DNA of 64,000 bases from the NCBI GenBank assembly GCA_036971715.1, contig JAVHJL010000003.1, forward strand, positions 3,162,001-3,226,000. Direction: 5' to 3'. Below, piece after piece: positions 21,695-35,059 of this stretch (the stretch's first letter is position 1; the number at the start of each line of letters is the position of its first letter). The notes beneath the pieces were generated by a model. That model ran no database searches and was not told where the DNA came from. It saw nothing but the letters and a program-made list of their open reading frames with translations. The stretch is from Arthrobotrys musiformis. Taxonomy: Eukaryota; Ascomycota; Orbiliomycetes; Orbiliales; Orbiliaceae. The position numbers and the translations under genes were made by a program.

Positions 21695-24600
21695 ACTCTT
21701 TCGGCCACCGACTTGAACCTTGATCGTGGAAGTATATGAACTTCCATTGTTTTTTTCATCTTCGATTTTCCGCGAAATATGTCGCCTGTTTTTGCCTTTT
21801 TCCTTTCTCTCTTTTCACTTGTAATAAAAGATAGTGCTTCTCCCATCGAGATTTCAGCTCTATAGAGCTGAGCTGGATGGCAGCAGGGCACTACTGCACC
21901 TCACTTAGACTTGCAGCATAGTGGACCCTTGCTCTTTCATACAAAAAAGCGAACGTTTTCATGCATGCTGTTGGGATTCGTTTCTCTGGCATTCGTTGAC
22001 CCCTTCTACATATTTTTCTTGTATGGCACACGCTTTTTTGATTATCACGCATTATAATCCACAAAAGTCTCTTTCTCTTCTTATTCTTATGTTGTATTAA
22101 CTTAATTTTACACTTTTTATCAATTTATTTGGATCGGATTATCGTAACTCCTTAAGAGGCTTTAGGGTTGAAGCTAGACGTCATGAGGGGTCTTGGGAGC
22201 GGATGGTCCGTTTATTTTTGTACCCGGTGTAGTGGTGGACTGGGTAGTAGGTTCCGCGGGGCTCCGGGTTCGTGGAGGGTATTGGTTACTACACGGATAG
22301 CTATGACATCTCGGGCAGCTCGTTCGGGTCGACGGGTATGTTTTAGCCCGGTTGCTTTTATACGTAACGCAAGATGTAATGTCCACTCAGAAGCCAGTGC
22401 TGTATTTATTGTAGCGTTGGTATAATTACGATTCTGGCGGTTTAGGTATGGTCTAGCTAGGGATTTACTACTGTGTAGGGAGGGAGCTCTGTGTGATGGA
22501 GTTACTACCTAGGTAGGTTTCAATGGGATGTCGACGGAGCTGGTGATCATGCGATACTACGTATACGAGCGGGAATGGCGACCAGGCTGTGATTCAGGTG
22601 CCTGGGTAGTCATGCTTCTAGAAGAAGATTTGCTGCAGCCGCGGGAACGGATTGATGCAGGTGATGATGCTTTTTCTTTATTGATCCCGATGGGAAGCGA
22701 GCCAATGGTTTTGAGAGGTGGGAAACGTGGTTTGAGTTTCTTATTTCTGGGGGTATTAATATTGGGGATTGATGTCATGTTTTTATGATTACTGGGGAGG
22801 GTTGGAACGGGTTTAAGCTTCGATTTTTAAAAATCGAGTATTTATTTCTTGATTGTGGTATTATGTAGGTATACGTATTCGCTTCGGTGGGATGGAAGGG
22901 AATGGGAGGCGCTCGAGGGGTGGGACCTTCCGGTATGGGATTGAAGAGTTCGGGGGAAGAAATTTTCTTCGATTTTTGGGGGAGGGATGTCTATTGCTTT
23001 TAGATTCACAAGACAAGGTTATTAGCATTTGGTTTACGAGATACGTATTGGGGTTATTGATGTTTCTCTCATTTTATATTTGGCTTGAGCTTGTTTGCGC
23101 TGTTCTTGGATACACAGTAGACAAAATTTATATGGTGGATTGTAGTCCTAGTCGGGAATTGTTATTTTTATAAATTTTAAAATTATTATAATATGATATC
23201 AAGAATTAATCTAGAACTTAAGCTTATGTATATCTTAGACATAGCGGTTCAAGGAGAGAAAAAAGGCTAGGGTAGTATTGAATACAAGACCTGCTAGGAT
23301 ATCAAACAAGATTTTTTTCACACAGCTAAAAGTTGTGATTGACGGGTGTATATTCCGTCCTATAGGGGTATACATTGACGTCTTAGACCACAACTGGGAT
23401 ATAACTTTTAAGGGTATACGTAAAATACCTATCCATTTCGCGCGATATATTATACTTTTCTTTCGGGAAGGAGACACAGAGGAGAGCAGGAAAAAGGAAT
23501 GAAAGATAGAGGAAGAGGGAGGGATTTGGGGGGTACAGGCTGGTTTTGATGGGGAGACGGGAGAGTAGGGTTTAGTACCAGCCCTATGCAGGTAAGTGGA
23601 TTCGTGTTTCTTGTTTCTTCCCTTTCCTCCTTATATACTCTCTTGTTTCTTGTTGAAGTGTAAAAATCGGGGCATATCGATAGATTGGTGTGTTAGTTTA
23701 GAGTTAAGGTATACTAGGGTGCCTACTATTGTATTCTTGGTTACTATTCTACCTAGGTACCCGTATGGGCCGATGGAGTAGAGGTAAGAAGCGGAAGAGG
23801 AGGGAAGGGCTTCCGGGTTTGGATATGAGACAAGAGTAGTCTTGTTCCCACAGGCCGGAGACAAGAGGATGAGGAAAGAGTGATAAGTCGAAGGGATTAA
23901 AAGTAGGAAGGAAAAAAGTGTAAAGGCAGCAATAACCAGTCCCCGAGTTTTGTAATTAACTAACAAAAAAAGAGACAGAGAAAGAGAAGGGAATTGGGTG
24001 GCAAATACTAGAACATGTCACGATCATGATCATGGTCTGACTCGGCTTCCTTGGGTTGACAGAGAGCGAACGACAAGGGCATGGTGTTAAGAAGGGATGT
24101 TGACATGTTTGACAAGGGAAGGCGTGAATGGACGTTGAGATAGGCTTCCCGGCGGGTTTGTCGATTGTTGCATTTTTTTTGTGTGCGCACATTTTGTTTT
24201 TTTCTGAGCTTTGTGTGTGCACATTGCATTTTGTGTTTTCTTTTTTGGGCCGTTCTTTTTTCTGTGTAATGCAGGAGTTTTTACCCGGACGGGTCGATGG
24301 TCGAGTAGACGGGGTTTACCTCTTTATTATTATTATTTTATTTTAATTCAAGTATCTGAGAAGACGATCAGGGTTCTTTCTGTCAATTTCGGTTAATGGG
24401 GGATATGGAATCGAGGGTCCTGCTTTGCGGGGTATAGTTAGGTGACGTTGGAGTTAGGTTTGAATGGAGTCATTAGGGTGGAGAATAGTCAAAGTAGAGA
24501 AGGAAATGGTTTTTTGTATATCCGAATTTCAGTTGCCTGGTAGCTTCTTCTCTCTTTTTTTTTTTTTGCCATATAGAAGGCGGAAGCCGCAGGACTCAGA

Positions 24601-25225
24601 GTTTTTTATTTATTTTTTGTGGCATGCGAATCGAGCAAGTGGCTGGATATCGGGCCTTCCTAAATGAACTTGAAGGAAAACGGTCTCTGAGAGAGTTTCT
24701 TTTTGCATCTGCAATGTCTAGGATAGACGATGTCCTAAAACCTGGTAAGGCGGTGACGATCCGATTTGTGCTTGCAAAGTCGTATAGGTGGCTTGATGGA
24801 TTTTGCGGTAGCATCGGCCGTACTGAGGGTATGGAAGATGTGAGAGGGAGAGCCATTTTTACGTTTGTTTTATCAAAGGTGAGGTATAATAATTATAAAA
24901 TACCAGTGGAAGTGGGCTCTGGATTTCGGTATGCCATAAACGGGGGGGTTCCTGCATGGTGTGCATATGCAGAAGGCATGTAAGCGGACGCCGCTTCCCG
25001 GAGGCGAACTGCAGTCTGCAATGTCGCGGCTTTAGCGATGCTGAAGCCGTCTAAGGCAGAGAGACCATCATGGTGACATATGTTGTGCAGATGCTCAGCC
25101 TTGCCGGGGGTCGTTCATCCCGCGACGGTAGAGACAATGCATCTCGAGAACGGACTTGTTACATCGAATCCTATGTCCCCAATTTCAAAGCGCCATATGC
25201 GCTATCTGCGTTGAATGTCCTCGCA

Positions 25226-25849
25226 TTAGAGTTTGGTCCGATGGAGGGATGCATTATGATGGTGATCGCTCTTTACTATTTGGTGTCTCGGGACGCTCGG
25301 TAAGTTTAAACAGAAGAGCCACATAAAGCTAAGCCTGTGTCTCTGGATGACGACAGTTTTGAGTTCGGCCTTCGAGTCGGGTGCATTGCAATCAATTGTA
25401 GGCCTTTTTTTCTGAATTTCCCCAGCTATTGCTTGATTATTGCGTGCATGCATGTTCCCCGTTCGATTCGGCCTTGGCTGTTCAACTGGTGTCCATTTAG
25501 AGAGAGTGCGAAGGATAGGCTGTGATAGGGACTGTCTTTGGCCAAGTCGAATAGGCCCTGTGTATATCTCGTCATTCCCTTTGTGATGACCGCCCATTTC
25601 ACATGAGTGATGAAATGTCAATTTCCCTTTAAACTTTGGTGATTTCTTGTCTGATGGATTGTGATTGTGGCTGGCTGTGCAGAGGGGTATGTCACTTAAG
25701 CTTGGTGTTGCCTGGCCTCGCCAGTGGTAGGTAGTAGCTAATGGAGGCTTGAGCGAGCGTGATTGCATGTTCGACTTGACCGATGAGATGGATTCCTCGC
25801 TCGCAAAGGTGACGAGATGGATCTCGGCATCGTAAGGCTCGTTTGCCAT
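25226..25849 (-). CDS. Hypothetical ORF, 207 aa, weak support
   Basis: An uninterrupted frame from ATG 25849 (MANEPYDAEI) to a stop at 25226. I recognise no domain, signal peptide or membrane segment. The composition is His/Ser/Lys-rich (GGHHKGND, SDHHHNASLH). A frame this long is unusual for chance in this 7.9 kb region, but no other evidence of coding exists. It could be a small lineage-specific gene, a piece of a non-coding transcript, or coincidence. Confidence 0.2.
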   Translation of the reverse strand: MANEPYDAEIHLVTFASEESISSVKSNMQSRSLKPPLATTYHWRGQATPSLSDIPLCTASHNHNPSDKKSPKFKGKLTFHHSCEMGGHHKGNDEIYTGPIRLGQRQSLSQPILRTLSKWTPVEQPRPNRTGNMHARNNQAIAGEIQKKRPTIDCNAPDSKAELKTVVIQRHRLSFMWLFCLNLPSVPRHQIVKSDHHHNASLHRTKL

Positions 25850-27744
25850 CGTGATCACGGCCGCAGTGGCCCTGGACTAGTACTGTGGTTTCTGTAGATC
25901 TAAAGGGTCAATTGACAGACCCCGTTCATACTTAATAGGTATACATGTCACTCCCGTCTAAATTCTGGTGAAGGGTACATCTGCATGTTCACATACCTCC
26001 AGATTTACACCGCAGAGGATCTAGATCTCTGGACGCCATCGTCCCGGCCTAACATCCAACAAAGCTACGTACCTTCCCTTGACAGTTCCGCAGCTGCGCA
26101 GCCGCCGGCTTCCAGTTCAAACGTTCGGCAACCTGATTCGAAGTGAAGGAATGGCCTACTAGGAAGGCCGGTTGGTCCCTTGGCCCGGTACAGATTGGGA
26201 TTCATGAATTGGTTGATTGATCGATACTGACCTAGCTAGTATAGCGAGCGGGTAAGTCAGAGTGCTAACTACATGATACCTTGAAGTCAACTCCTGGTAT
26301 TTTGGTGAAATCCCCATTCCTGGCCTCAAAATGTGGGGTTTTCGAGCATCTGGGCCAGCCTGATTTCAATCCATCTGCATTATTTACATGTATAGCATAC
26401 TAAGCAGTAAAGTTCGTACTAGTACTTGCACTCGCGTCGAAAGCCTCATTCTTTCTTCCCTCGTCTTTCTTCCCTTCTCGAGATCTCTGCATGTCGAGGT
26501 CCAATCGAATTTGAATGGGACCCAGTCCACCCCCGCCCGCTCTCGTATGTGCTGAACTTGACCTCCCCTGCTCGCTGTTTTCGCTTCCTGCAGATGCACC
26601 TCCACATCACTCCTCTGGCCGGTTAGTCTGCTGTTGTGCTGCTGGGGTAATTGCCTTGTCTTCATGCACCTTTCCAGGCGCTTTGCAGGTATCTCTGGTA
26701 CTTTGACTGCTCGAGGACGGACTAAGCAAGTCCAAGTTACCATAACCAGATCCCAAGGTCCCCACATTGCTACATTACATACCTTAGCGTCTCCTCATTC
26801 TCTGCCCTATCTTTCAGGTGTGCACACTTTAAATCGGAGCCGTGCTCTTGCCCACGCATTTCCTTGGATGCAGAGCGGTTCGACCGAGAGGGAAAAGTGC
26901 ATTTTGCTTCTTCATCCATTATTTTATTTATTTTATTATTTTGTTCTTATGTTATTGTATCTTGAGTTCGGTACTTACCTACTAACTGCTCTACTCCCAT
27001 ATTTCGTACACAGAGACACGGAGACAGACACACACCCACTTTTTTTTGTTTCCCTGTCGGACCGTTTGAAGCTCCATTAAAAGCCCATATTATTCCTCCG
27101 CATATTTACTTCTTTCTTGAGAAGTGCATGCATCGTTGAATTGCACGGCGGGACCAGTCCTAGGCCTATCTTGGAGGGATCCGGTAACGTTTGGAACATC
27201 AGAATCAACACCAACTTCATTCACGGATCGGACCTAGAAGGATAAAACGCTGTATAGAGTATTCCAAATCAGAAATGGATCTCTAACAGCTGTATTTGCG
27301 ACCTTTCTTCTCCTAGACTAGAATCTCAAGGGATCGAAAACGGGGACCTTTTACGCCTGCATCCGCCATTATTAATATATTCGCTATCGAGAGGGAGAGG
27401 CTTGCCGGCCTATCTCGCCAGCATCGGACAGCATCGCATCACCGCAGCCGGATTAAAACAGCAACCGCCAATTCACACACCCACACACATACACACATAT
27501 ACAGAGACAGGCACATGCAGAACAACCAAAAAAATTAAGAAAAAAAAAATCGAGCGGAAAAGAGGAAAAAAAGAGAGGGGAAAAAAACGAAACAGAGGAT
27601 AGATCTGTCATATCGATCTATTCATCTAGCTATCCGACTTTTTTGCCCTTTGATATTAACACTCTATCCACTCGCTTCCAGCTTCCGCTTTGCTTGTCCT
27701 AGCAAGTAGCTAGCGACGTTTTCCCGAGATCCCGCCCTTCAACG

Positions 27745-27768
27745 TTTTTTTTTTTTTTTTTTTTTTTT
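27745..27768. repeat. Poly-T tract, 24 nt
   Basis: Uninterrupted T run about 1.8 kb upstream of the multi-KH gene. Confidence 0.9.
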
Positions 27769-28812
27769 GTTTTTGATACACCATCAAGAACCTACCCGTT
27801 GATAAGAGGCCCACCAAGAGAGAAACGATACGGCCTTGTCTTGTGGATCGAAAGCTCCGTCCAGGGTCTAGCTTGTTTCCTCCCTTACATAGTACTTACA
27901 TCCACTCCCCAGCTCGTGGATCTTTCAGGTATTTACATTTCTATACCTTTGTTCTGATCTTGTTTCCCTTTGCAAATTTGACCTGCTGAGGGGCCATGGC
28001 CATGTACATGTAGCAGGCCCAGGCTGCGTATCCCAGTCCTCAATTGCAATATCTCCGCTTTCAGATTCCTTTGCTCTGGCTTGTTTCTACAGATTCTTGA
28101 CACGATTCCCTCTTCGCAGCTTGTCATTGCATTGCTTCATAATATTGCCGTTGCATATATTGTGCTTGACCAGCTAGCTTGCTTGGTCCGAGCCGAAGGC
28201 TTTCCCTTTTGAATTCCCCGTTCTGGTTCTCAATTAATACGTTACTATCTATCTCAATTGAACGTTTCGACCCAGAGATCACCCTTCCCCAAGCATTCCC
28301 GACATCCCTCCGGACCTCATCCTCCGTGTTTTAGTTACACCCGCACTTTCCCCATATTTCCCATCACCGTTGTGAACCTGCCCGGGACTGTTACTCTTCG
28401 ACGTCGTGCCTGTCCAGTCTTCACCGGGATCCCAAGGTTAGTGTCAAAATCTTGGCAAGGACAGTAGCAACAGCCAGACCGGACCTGACCTGACCTTCTG
28501 CTCTGCTCTCTGCCCGTCCGTTCCTCTCTGCCACCTAGCGGATTTATTTGTTTTTTTTCTTCTTTTTCTCTCCTCCTCCTCGTTGAAACCTCCACCAAAC
28601 TGAAGTAGACCAACCAACCTGACAGCAGCCAGGACGAGCCGAAGAGTGCCTCTGCTGGGGCTGGTAATCTACTGGCATACATATTCGGGGCTCCCACCTC
28701 GGACTATTCCCCGTTCTGCCACTTCCGAGTTGGACCTACCTCTGTCGTCCAGTTTTCCTTCTTGTTCCTCCATCTCGGTTGCAGCTGGATATCCAATAAC
28801 CCTCGCCTGTCG

Positions 28813-28829
28813 TTTTTTTTTTTTTTTTT
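28813..28829. repeat. Poly-T tract, 17 nt
   Basis: Uninterrupted T run in the T/C-rich leader upstream of the multi-KH gene. Confidence 0.9.
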
Positions 28830-29593
28830 GTTTAAACCAGGAACAAACTAAAAAAGGTCGATTGCATTGAAGGAAATAATCATAATCATAATAAAAAAAG
28901 CATCCCCGGCCAGGACGTTCATTGTTTCTATTTTGTATCCCCGTTCTTGCATGGCCCAGTCTTTTACTCCGCTAGATTATTTCGGCCGGTTGTGCTACGC
29001 TTCGCTGCGGTTCTTCTCTTGGACTAACGTACCGCAGAGATTTTACTAGTAACCTTCCTCCACTATTTTTTTTTTTAAGTAATATTTCGTTATTTTTATT
29101 TTTTGATACCCCCAACTTAGAATCTCGACAGACGGGAGCTTCGAGGAAAAAATCATCTTTCGGCATATACTTCGGTTGCAGTTCACTCGCTCGTCTTCGA
29201 CATTTCATCGCCTGTCAACATTCCCTTCGATTCAAGTTCGGTTGGGTGTTGTGTGTGGTGCCCTGCTTGCTGTTACTGCCGCTGCTTTGACGGCTGGGCT
29301 GGGCTAAGCTACCGAGATTTTCTTGCTTTTCACAAAAGGTCTGTTTGGAGATCAAAGCTTTAAAACAACCACAAACCAAATTCCCACCACTCGCCTCAAC
29401 CAATTCGCCTTTTCTGCACCGCTTCTCTTTTGCTAACTCGTGTCTTTTGTTCTTCTCAGTGTCAATGCCCCTCGATACCATCTTCCTTACATTTTGACAC
29501 CTCCGTGTTGCATCAATCCTGCTATCTTCTCCACTTCTCCGCTTAAGCTCGATTTAAGCGGTCGATATACAGACACACACACTACATCATAGC

Positions 29594-32500
29594 ATGGAAA
29601 GACACGGCCAAGTTTCCATGCAAGGACGTTACGATTACCCGCTAACCCGGCCGGTTGCGCATACTGGCACCATCCAAGTCCCACTATCGTCTTCCCTCCG
29701 AAACCTCGACCCTGTTGGTGGTAAAGGCGGTTCAGGAATAACCGAAAATTTGAGCTTCTCATTTTGTGTCGAAACTCCGTCTCTCACCGGTCCTGATCCC
29801 ACACGGATAGCCTTTGCAACCCCGGGTGCCAAGGAGAAATGGCTGCATCCAGCTGGCACCGATCCGGCGAATCTTCCGCCGTATATGCTGCCGTACCATC
29901 GCCAGACTCTAGATAACCTCAAGAGGTTATGCAAGTCCTTGAGCGATGGACCCGAGCATGTCGTCGCTAGTGCCCAGATCAACGAGCCGAAACAGGTCAT
30001 TGGGAAACCTAGGCGTTTGCCCGTTACCACGATCTCGTTATATGGTGATCCGGATGTTGTATTGAGGACGCGGGGGATTCTATTAGAAAGCATTCCCCTG
30101 AAATTGGTAGGTTCCCATATATTTATCTACGTTTGACAGGGTTCTTTCGGATTTTGCTGACTTTTACACGCCAGAAATGTGCAACTGTTGATATCGATGT
30201 TGATCAAGTAATCGGTGAAGATGAAAAGTTCAGGGCCGATGCTGCCCAACAGCTAGAGAGGATATCTGATTACTGTGGTGTGGACATCTTTGTGGTGCAC
30301 CCGGAACCGACCAAAGGCGTTTCTGTACGTACTGGTGGTAGTGACACCAGCCAAGACACGCGATTAAAGATCTTAATCTACGGCGATGTCGAGAGCGTTG
30401 AATGTGCCAAGATTCGGGTTCTGGTGATGATTGATGACATGGTGAGTCCGCTTTAAAAGGAAAATATAGTCTATGGGTTCATTAACTAACCGTCTCTAGC
30501 TCGGTCTTCATGTTGACTCGATATTTCTTGAGTTGTCTTTGCAAAGTTTGATGTGTGGCCGTGGACGTAAGGATATTCAGCATGTCGAAGCCGTCACAAA
30601 AACGAATATCTATCTTCCTACTGCGTTCCCAGGCGTTTATGGCTACAAGCCTCCTAAAGCTACACCCCGACACCCGGATATTATTTTCATCACCGGACAA
30701 CCAGAAATGATCAAGCAGGCGGCGAGGATGATTAGCGAGTTGGTCTCGAACTGCAAGCTCTACGTTAAGGACGTTTCTTTATCGATGAACAAAATTGACT
30801 TTATCATTCTTGAACGTCTGGATGTGGTCAAGAAAGTTATGGCTGAGAATGGATCCTTTGTCCAATTTCCTTCTCTCGGAGCTGGAAGGTCAATGATGCG
30901 TATCCAAGCGCCGGACATCCCACCGTTGGATCGAACTATCAAGTCCATCTTGAATATTGTGAGGCTTCTATCCGCGTCTTGGGTTTATTTCTCATTTTTC
31001 GCAAATTTGCTAATAGAATATAGTCACATCAATACTACAATGCTTCTTGCTGGGTCCTTCTTAACGAGACGGCGCTCTCTTCTATGCGACCACTTCTGCC
31101 CCAGGAGGTCCAAAGGCTTCTTACGGACATTTGCGTTTTTAGCGGAGCCGATATTGCATTCAGTAAATTTGCATTCGAGATCTATGGCTCCGATGATGCT
31201 GTCAAGCTTGCATTGAAAATTATTTCGGATATCAGATTCGTCAAGGTATGTGATCTAGTGCTTTTTATAGTATTGATCCGCTGTAGCCTAACCAGAAACA
31301 GGAAAACCGCTCCCAGATCAGGGTTAAAGTTCAAGTCGCCAACGAACATAAGGAATTCGTCAGCGGGAAGAAAAATGGGAAAATCAACAAGATTATGGGC
31401 CAAGCCGACGTCCAGATTCTTTTTGAGCCCTTCAACGAATTCGATTTCTACATTGATGTTATTGGAGTGGATTTCCAGGCTAGCATGCTGGGATTGGAGC
31501 TCGTCGAGCAAGAGCTACCTGCCGATATTTCGTTCTACATCCCTGACCGTTATCACAAGCGAATCATCGGCATTGGCGGACAACATATCCAAAGCATTAT
31601 GCGAAAGTACTCGGTATTCGTTAAATTTTCAAACGCAATGGACAGGGATTCAGGGGGTGGGCGAGATACCGAAGAAATTGCTGTGGACAACGTCATTTGT
31701 CGAACCCCGGCTAGGAACGCCGCGAGCTTGGAACTTGTGAAACAGGAGATAAACGCTATGGTTCAACAAGTTGTAAGTGCATTACAAGTGGTTTTTATTG
31801 TAGGATGAGCTTACTGATACCTGAACTAGGATTCGGAATATGTCGAGGAGACAGTCGTCATCCCAAGGCTCTATCACCGTACTTTGATTGCCCAAAGCGA
31901 CTTGTTGATAGGAATTGAGAAAAAATGGTCTTGCAAGATCCGGTTCCCGGGCACAGAAACCGCGAGTGATGTTGTCACTGTTAGTGGACCTGAATGGCAG
32001 GTCCCACATGCCATCCATGAACTTTTGGTAGGTAGATCACTTTCCGGGGTAATGTATGATATCATACTGATTAGCGGCTAGGCACATGTCCCCGAAACCC
32101 ACACGATCGACATGACTACCTCTGAAAAGCTTCAAGACACTCTATCGTCTACTGACTTCAAGCATAATGTGGTTGATCGTTTCAAGATGCAGTACGGTGT
32201 CATAGTTGAGACAGTGCTCCGCCCCAAACGCCTTTCCCAAAACTCGGCAAAAGGAATTTGCCAAATCCAGTTTACTTATACTCGAGACAACAGAGCTTCA
32301 CGCGATATTGCCATCGACTTGTTCAAGGACTTCCTTATTTCCAACGGCATCATGCCCGACTTCCAGGGGTTGCCTGTTCGACCGCAGTCCGATTCATTTG
32401 AAGATTCACTTCCATACTTCAATAACAAACTCTTCCCAACCGCTCCTACGTCGAAAGGGAACGGTGATGAACCTAACAACTCGTCCACGACTTCCCTTCC

Positions 32501-33101
32501 ACTTCCAATGGAGAAACTCTTTGGCGGGATGTCACTTTCGGATAGTCCGGGCCCAAAGGCACCCGAGAACGGTATGCCAGGTATCGGTGGATCATTGCAC
32601 CATGCGTGGGATGCTATGAAGACGAAGCCACGCACGAGTCTTTCTGATGAACAACGAGAACGTCTGGTGAACGAGTTGCCCGACTACCTTCGACAGCCAG
32701 GCATTCTTAAAGGGACTGCTGGCGAACGAACTTCAATGTATAACGACTCTACCGCCGATCTGGATCCATCTCCCGTCCCGTTTAGCCGAGCGGTCGGTAC
32801 CAACCCCCGGTCGGAACCTATTGGACACCCGTACTCTATGAACGGGATGAAACGTAATTCTGGGGAGAATGGTCTACAAGCTCCCATTGGACCGATCGGG
32901 TCCATGCAACCTCCGAGGGACGTCCCCAGATCACGGCCTAGCACCGCTGGGAGCAACATCAGCGGAATTAGCGATTCTTGGTCGATGATTAGCAACACTG
33001 TCCCCCCCGGCGTTGCCTATCCTGATGCGGACAGCAGGAAGGTTTGGGGACATTTCCCAATGTTCGAGAAACGACATAATGGTCAATACCTCGTCCCCTA
33101 A
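29594..33101 (+). CDS. Multi-KH-domain RNA-binding protein
   Basis: Likely binds RNA through several KH domains (BicC/vigilin-like arrangement; role inferred). Seven exons: 29594-30106, 30175-30441, 30500-30958, 31024-31245, 31302-31772, 31830-32027, 32082-33101; all introns are phase 0 and 53-68 bp, giving 1049 aa. Only one KH has a classical loop: RIIGIGGQHIQSIM at residues 574-587 (GIGG 577-580). Weaker copies: MCGRGRKDIQHVEAVTKTNI near 280 and SGKKNGKINKIMGQADVQIL near 508, the latter with a longer loop. Other segments with KH-like spacing (for example VMAENGSFVQFPSLG) lack GXXG. After about residue 800 the protein is disordered, with a conserved-looking end WGHFPMFEKRHNGQYLVP. The start follows a long T/C-rich leader. 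Domain type is secure; the orthologue name is not known to me. Confidence 0.9.
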
Positions 33102-35059
33102 GTGCAACTAATTTCCAAAGTTTTGATTTCACCAAACGAATAATGCGATGACAACGACGATATCCTTTTTTTTTTTTCATTAACCGGTACACCCTGACAT
33201 CGCATTCCCACCCAATAACGCATTAAAAAGACACCCATCATAAAAGTCCGATTCATTTTTGACTTTCCAATGGAGTTTCAGGATCGCATTTAGCTTTTTT
33301 TACTGTGTTCCTTTTTTTCTCTTTTTTCTTTTTAACGAACGGTCTCGAGCTCACTCCAAACATCAACGATACCCTGAAATCATTTCTATTTATTTTTTTT
33401 GTTACGAATATCATACATGTCGCGCCTTGCCTTCTCTCTACACTGTTCGAGCTTGTTGCAATATATCCTCCTCTCACCAATATCCAATATTCTTTGTCGG
33501 AATCAGCTTTTACGGCCCCTTCCTACTGGGTGTACAATAACAGGGAAACGAAACGAAACACTATTACATATCATAGGCCCCTTTGGTCAGATAGAGGACG
33601 TGGACAGCCCAGAAACACGACCATTAGTATTCTCGGAGTGCCATTTTCGTCCACGACATTCTATGGTTATATTTCCCTCTCTTTTTGCTTTCATGTTCGA
33701 GACTAGCGGATACCATCTTGTCAGACTCGTCATACTTTGTTTGATTCCCTCTTTGCTTTTCTATTATTCTTTTTTTTCTTTCTTGGTTCTACATATACCT
33801 TGCTCCTTCTTTACATTTATCTTTTGTTTATTTTTTTCAAACGCTCTATACCCATACCCCAAATTTATGTTATGGCGACTGGCACGAAACAAAAAAATGC
33901 TTCCTTAAAAAAAAAATCCTGTTTCTCTTTAAAAACGAAAAAAATATTGCACCGACAGACAGGCAGACAGGGAAGACAGACTGAATGGACAGAAATGGAA
34001 TTTACTTTAACGATCTATTATTACATTTAAAAAAAAAACAACCACATGTCCCCATCCATACCTTGTAGCCAAATCCGACCTGTCATATTATCCACAAGGC
34101 CAAGATGACTGTGAATGAGATAACGGAAGAATGGTTTCTTTCGCTATTCTTTCTTTTTTCCTTTCGTATTTAATATTTGTATGTTGACTTATTCGCTACT
34201 CCTTTCGGTATCTTTTTCTTATACTCTTTATCATTCTTCTTTACTCTAGCTGTTTACTAGTTTCCTGCGTTTGAAGGAAGGGTGGGTATATATGGATATG
34301 GTAAAGGGGTATACGCAAGGAAGTTTTGCTCGTTATTCACAAAAGACTAAAAAAAGGGGATTAGTGCTTTATTTGGTATGGAGTTCGGGAGAGCATTGGG
34401 AAGGGAACGAGGAAATAGACGATTCTTGGGCTGCTTGGTTAGCTGCTTTGTTGACCTAGGGGTATATATATTTGAACGAGGATAGGATACTTTGGTGTAT
34501 AGACTGGTTGTGATCGTAGGGGGGATAGATATGTATGAATCGAAATCGACTTTTTTTTTTTCTTTTGCGGAAGGGGTTTATGTGGACGGGAGTCTATATA
34601 GAAGGTATTCATGTGGGTTATTGGCCGGCCATATATTTAGAAAGGGATGGATTGATTGGAAGTAATTGTTTAACGCTCTTGTGGTTGAATTTGGCGGGGG
34701 TCTATAATGCGATGTGGGGTCTAGATTATACTATGGGATCAACGTAGATGTATGTATTGAGCTGATACAACCCTTTCTCTGTGTACTGAACTATCGATAG
34801 AATGCTATGAATATGTGCTAGAAGAGCATATGAGCTAGGTATAACAGAAATGGAATGGAAACGCTAGATAAGAAAATTCTGAGAGAGAAAGAAGAAAAGG
34901 AGAAGGACTGCTTGACCCAGCCGTATCATTCTGCTGTATGTACCCACGTCGCCGCCGTTAAAACTCCTACGTCTCGTATCCCGGATTCCCCCTGGCTTTA
35001 GTACTTACCCCCAAAGCACTTGAGTTTATCAATTACTCGGCATCAGGGGGTCGCCGAGA
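33102..35059. other. Intergenic, convergent KH gene / yvc1
   Basis: Nearly 2 kb between two 3' ends, rich in T runs (33160-33900) and A runs (33890-34040). Open frames of up to 169 codons at 33305-33908 are Phe/Ser/Leu-rich products of poly-T DNA and are not believable genes. A small inverted repeat adjoins the yvc1 stop (35036-35058). Confidence 0.55.

Larger units (their letters stand above)
21695..29593. other. 7.9 kb gene-poor region
   Basis: The largest spacer in the window. It holds poly-T tracts (27745-27768, 28813-28829), scattered AT-rich patches at about 23160-23420 and T/C-rich DNA from about 28500 up to the KH-protein start, which looks like a long leader. The only long frame is 25226-25849 (-), listed separately. 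About 24600-25850 is less repetitive than its flanks, so a decayed or fast-evolving gene could hide there. No RNA gene or transposon recognised. Confidence 0.5.

Noticed and set aside
24624..24983. 119-codon frame in the gene-poor region
   Set aside because: No family match, no splice partners, and neighbouring frames are interrupted; not enough to call a gene.
33305..33908. Overlapping frames of 133-169 codons
   Set aside because: Produced by T-rich DNA; products are Phe/Leu/Ser runs.
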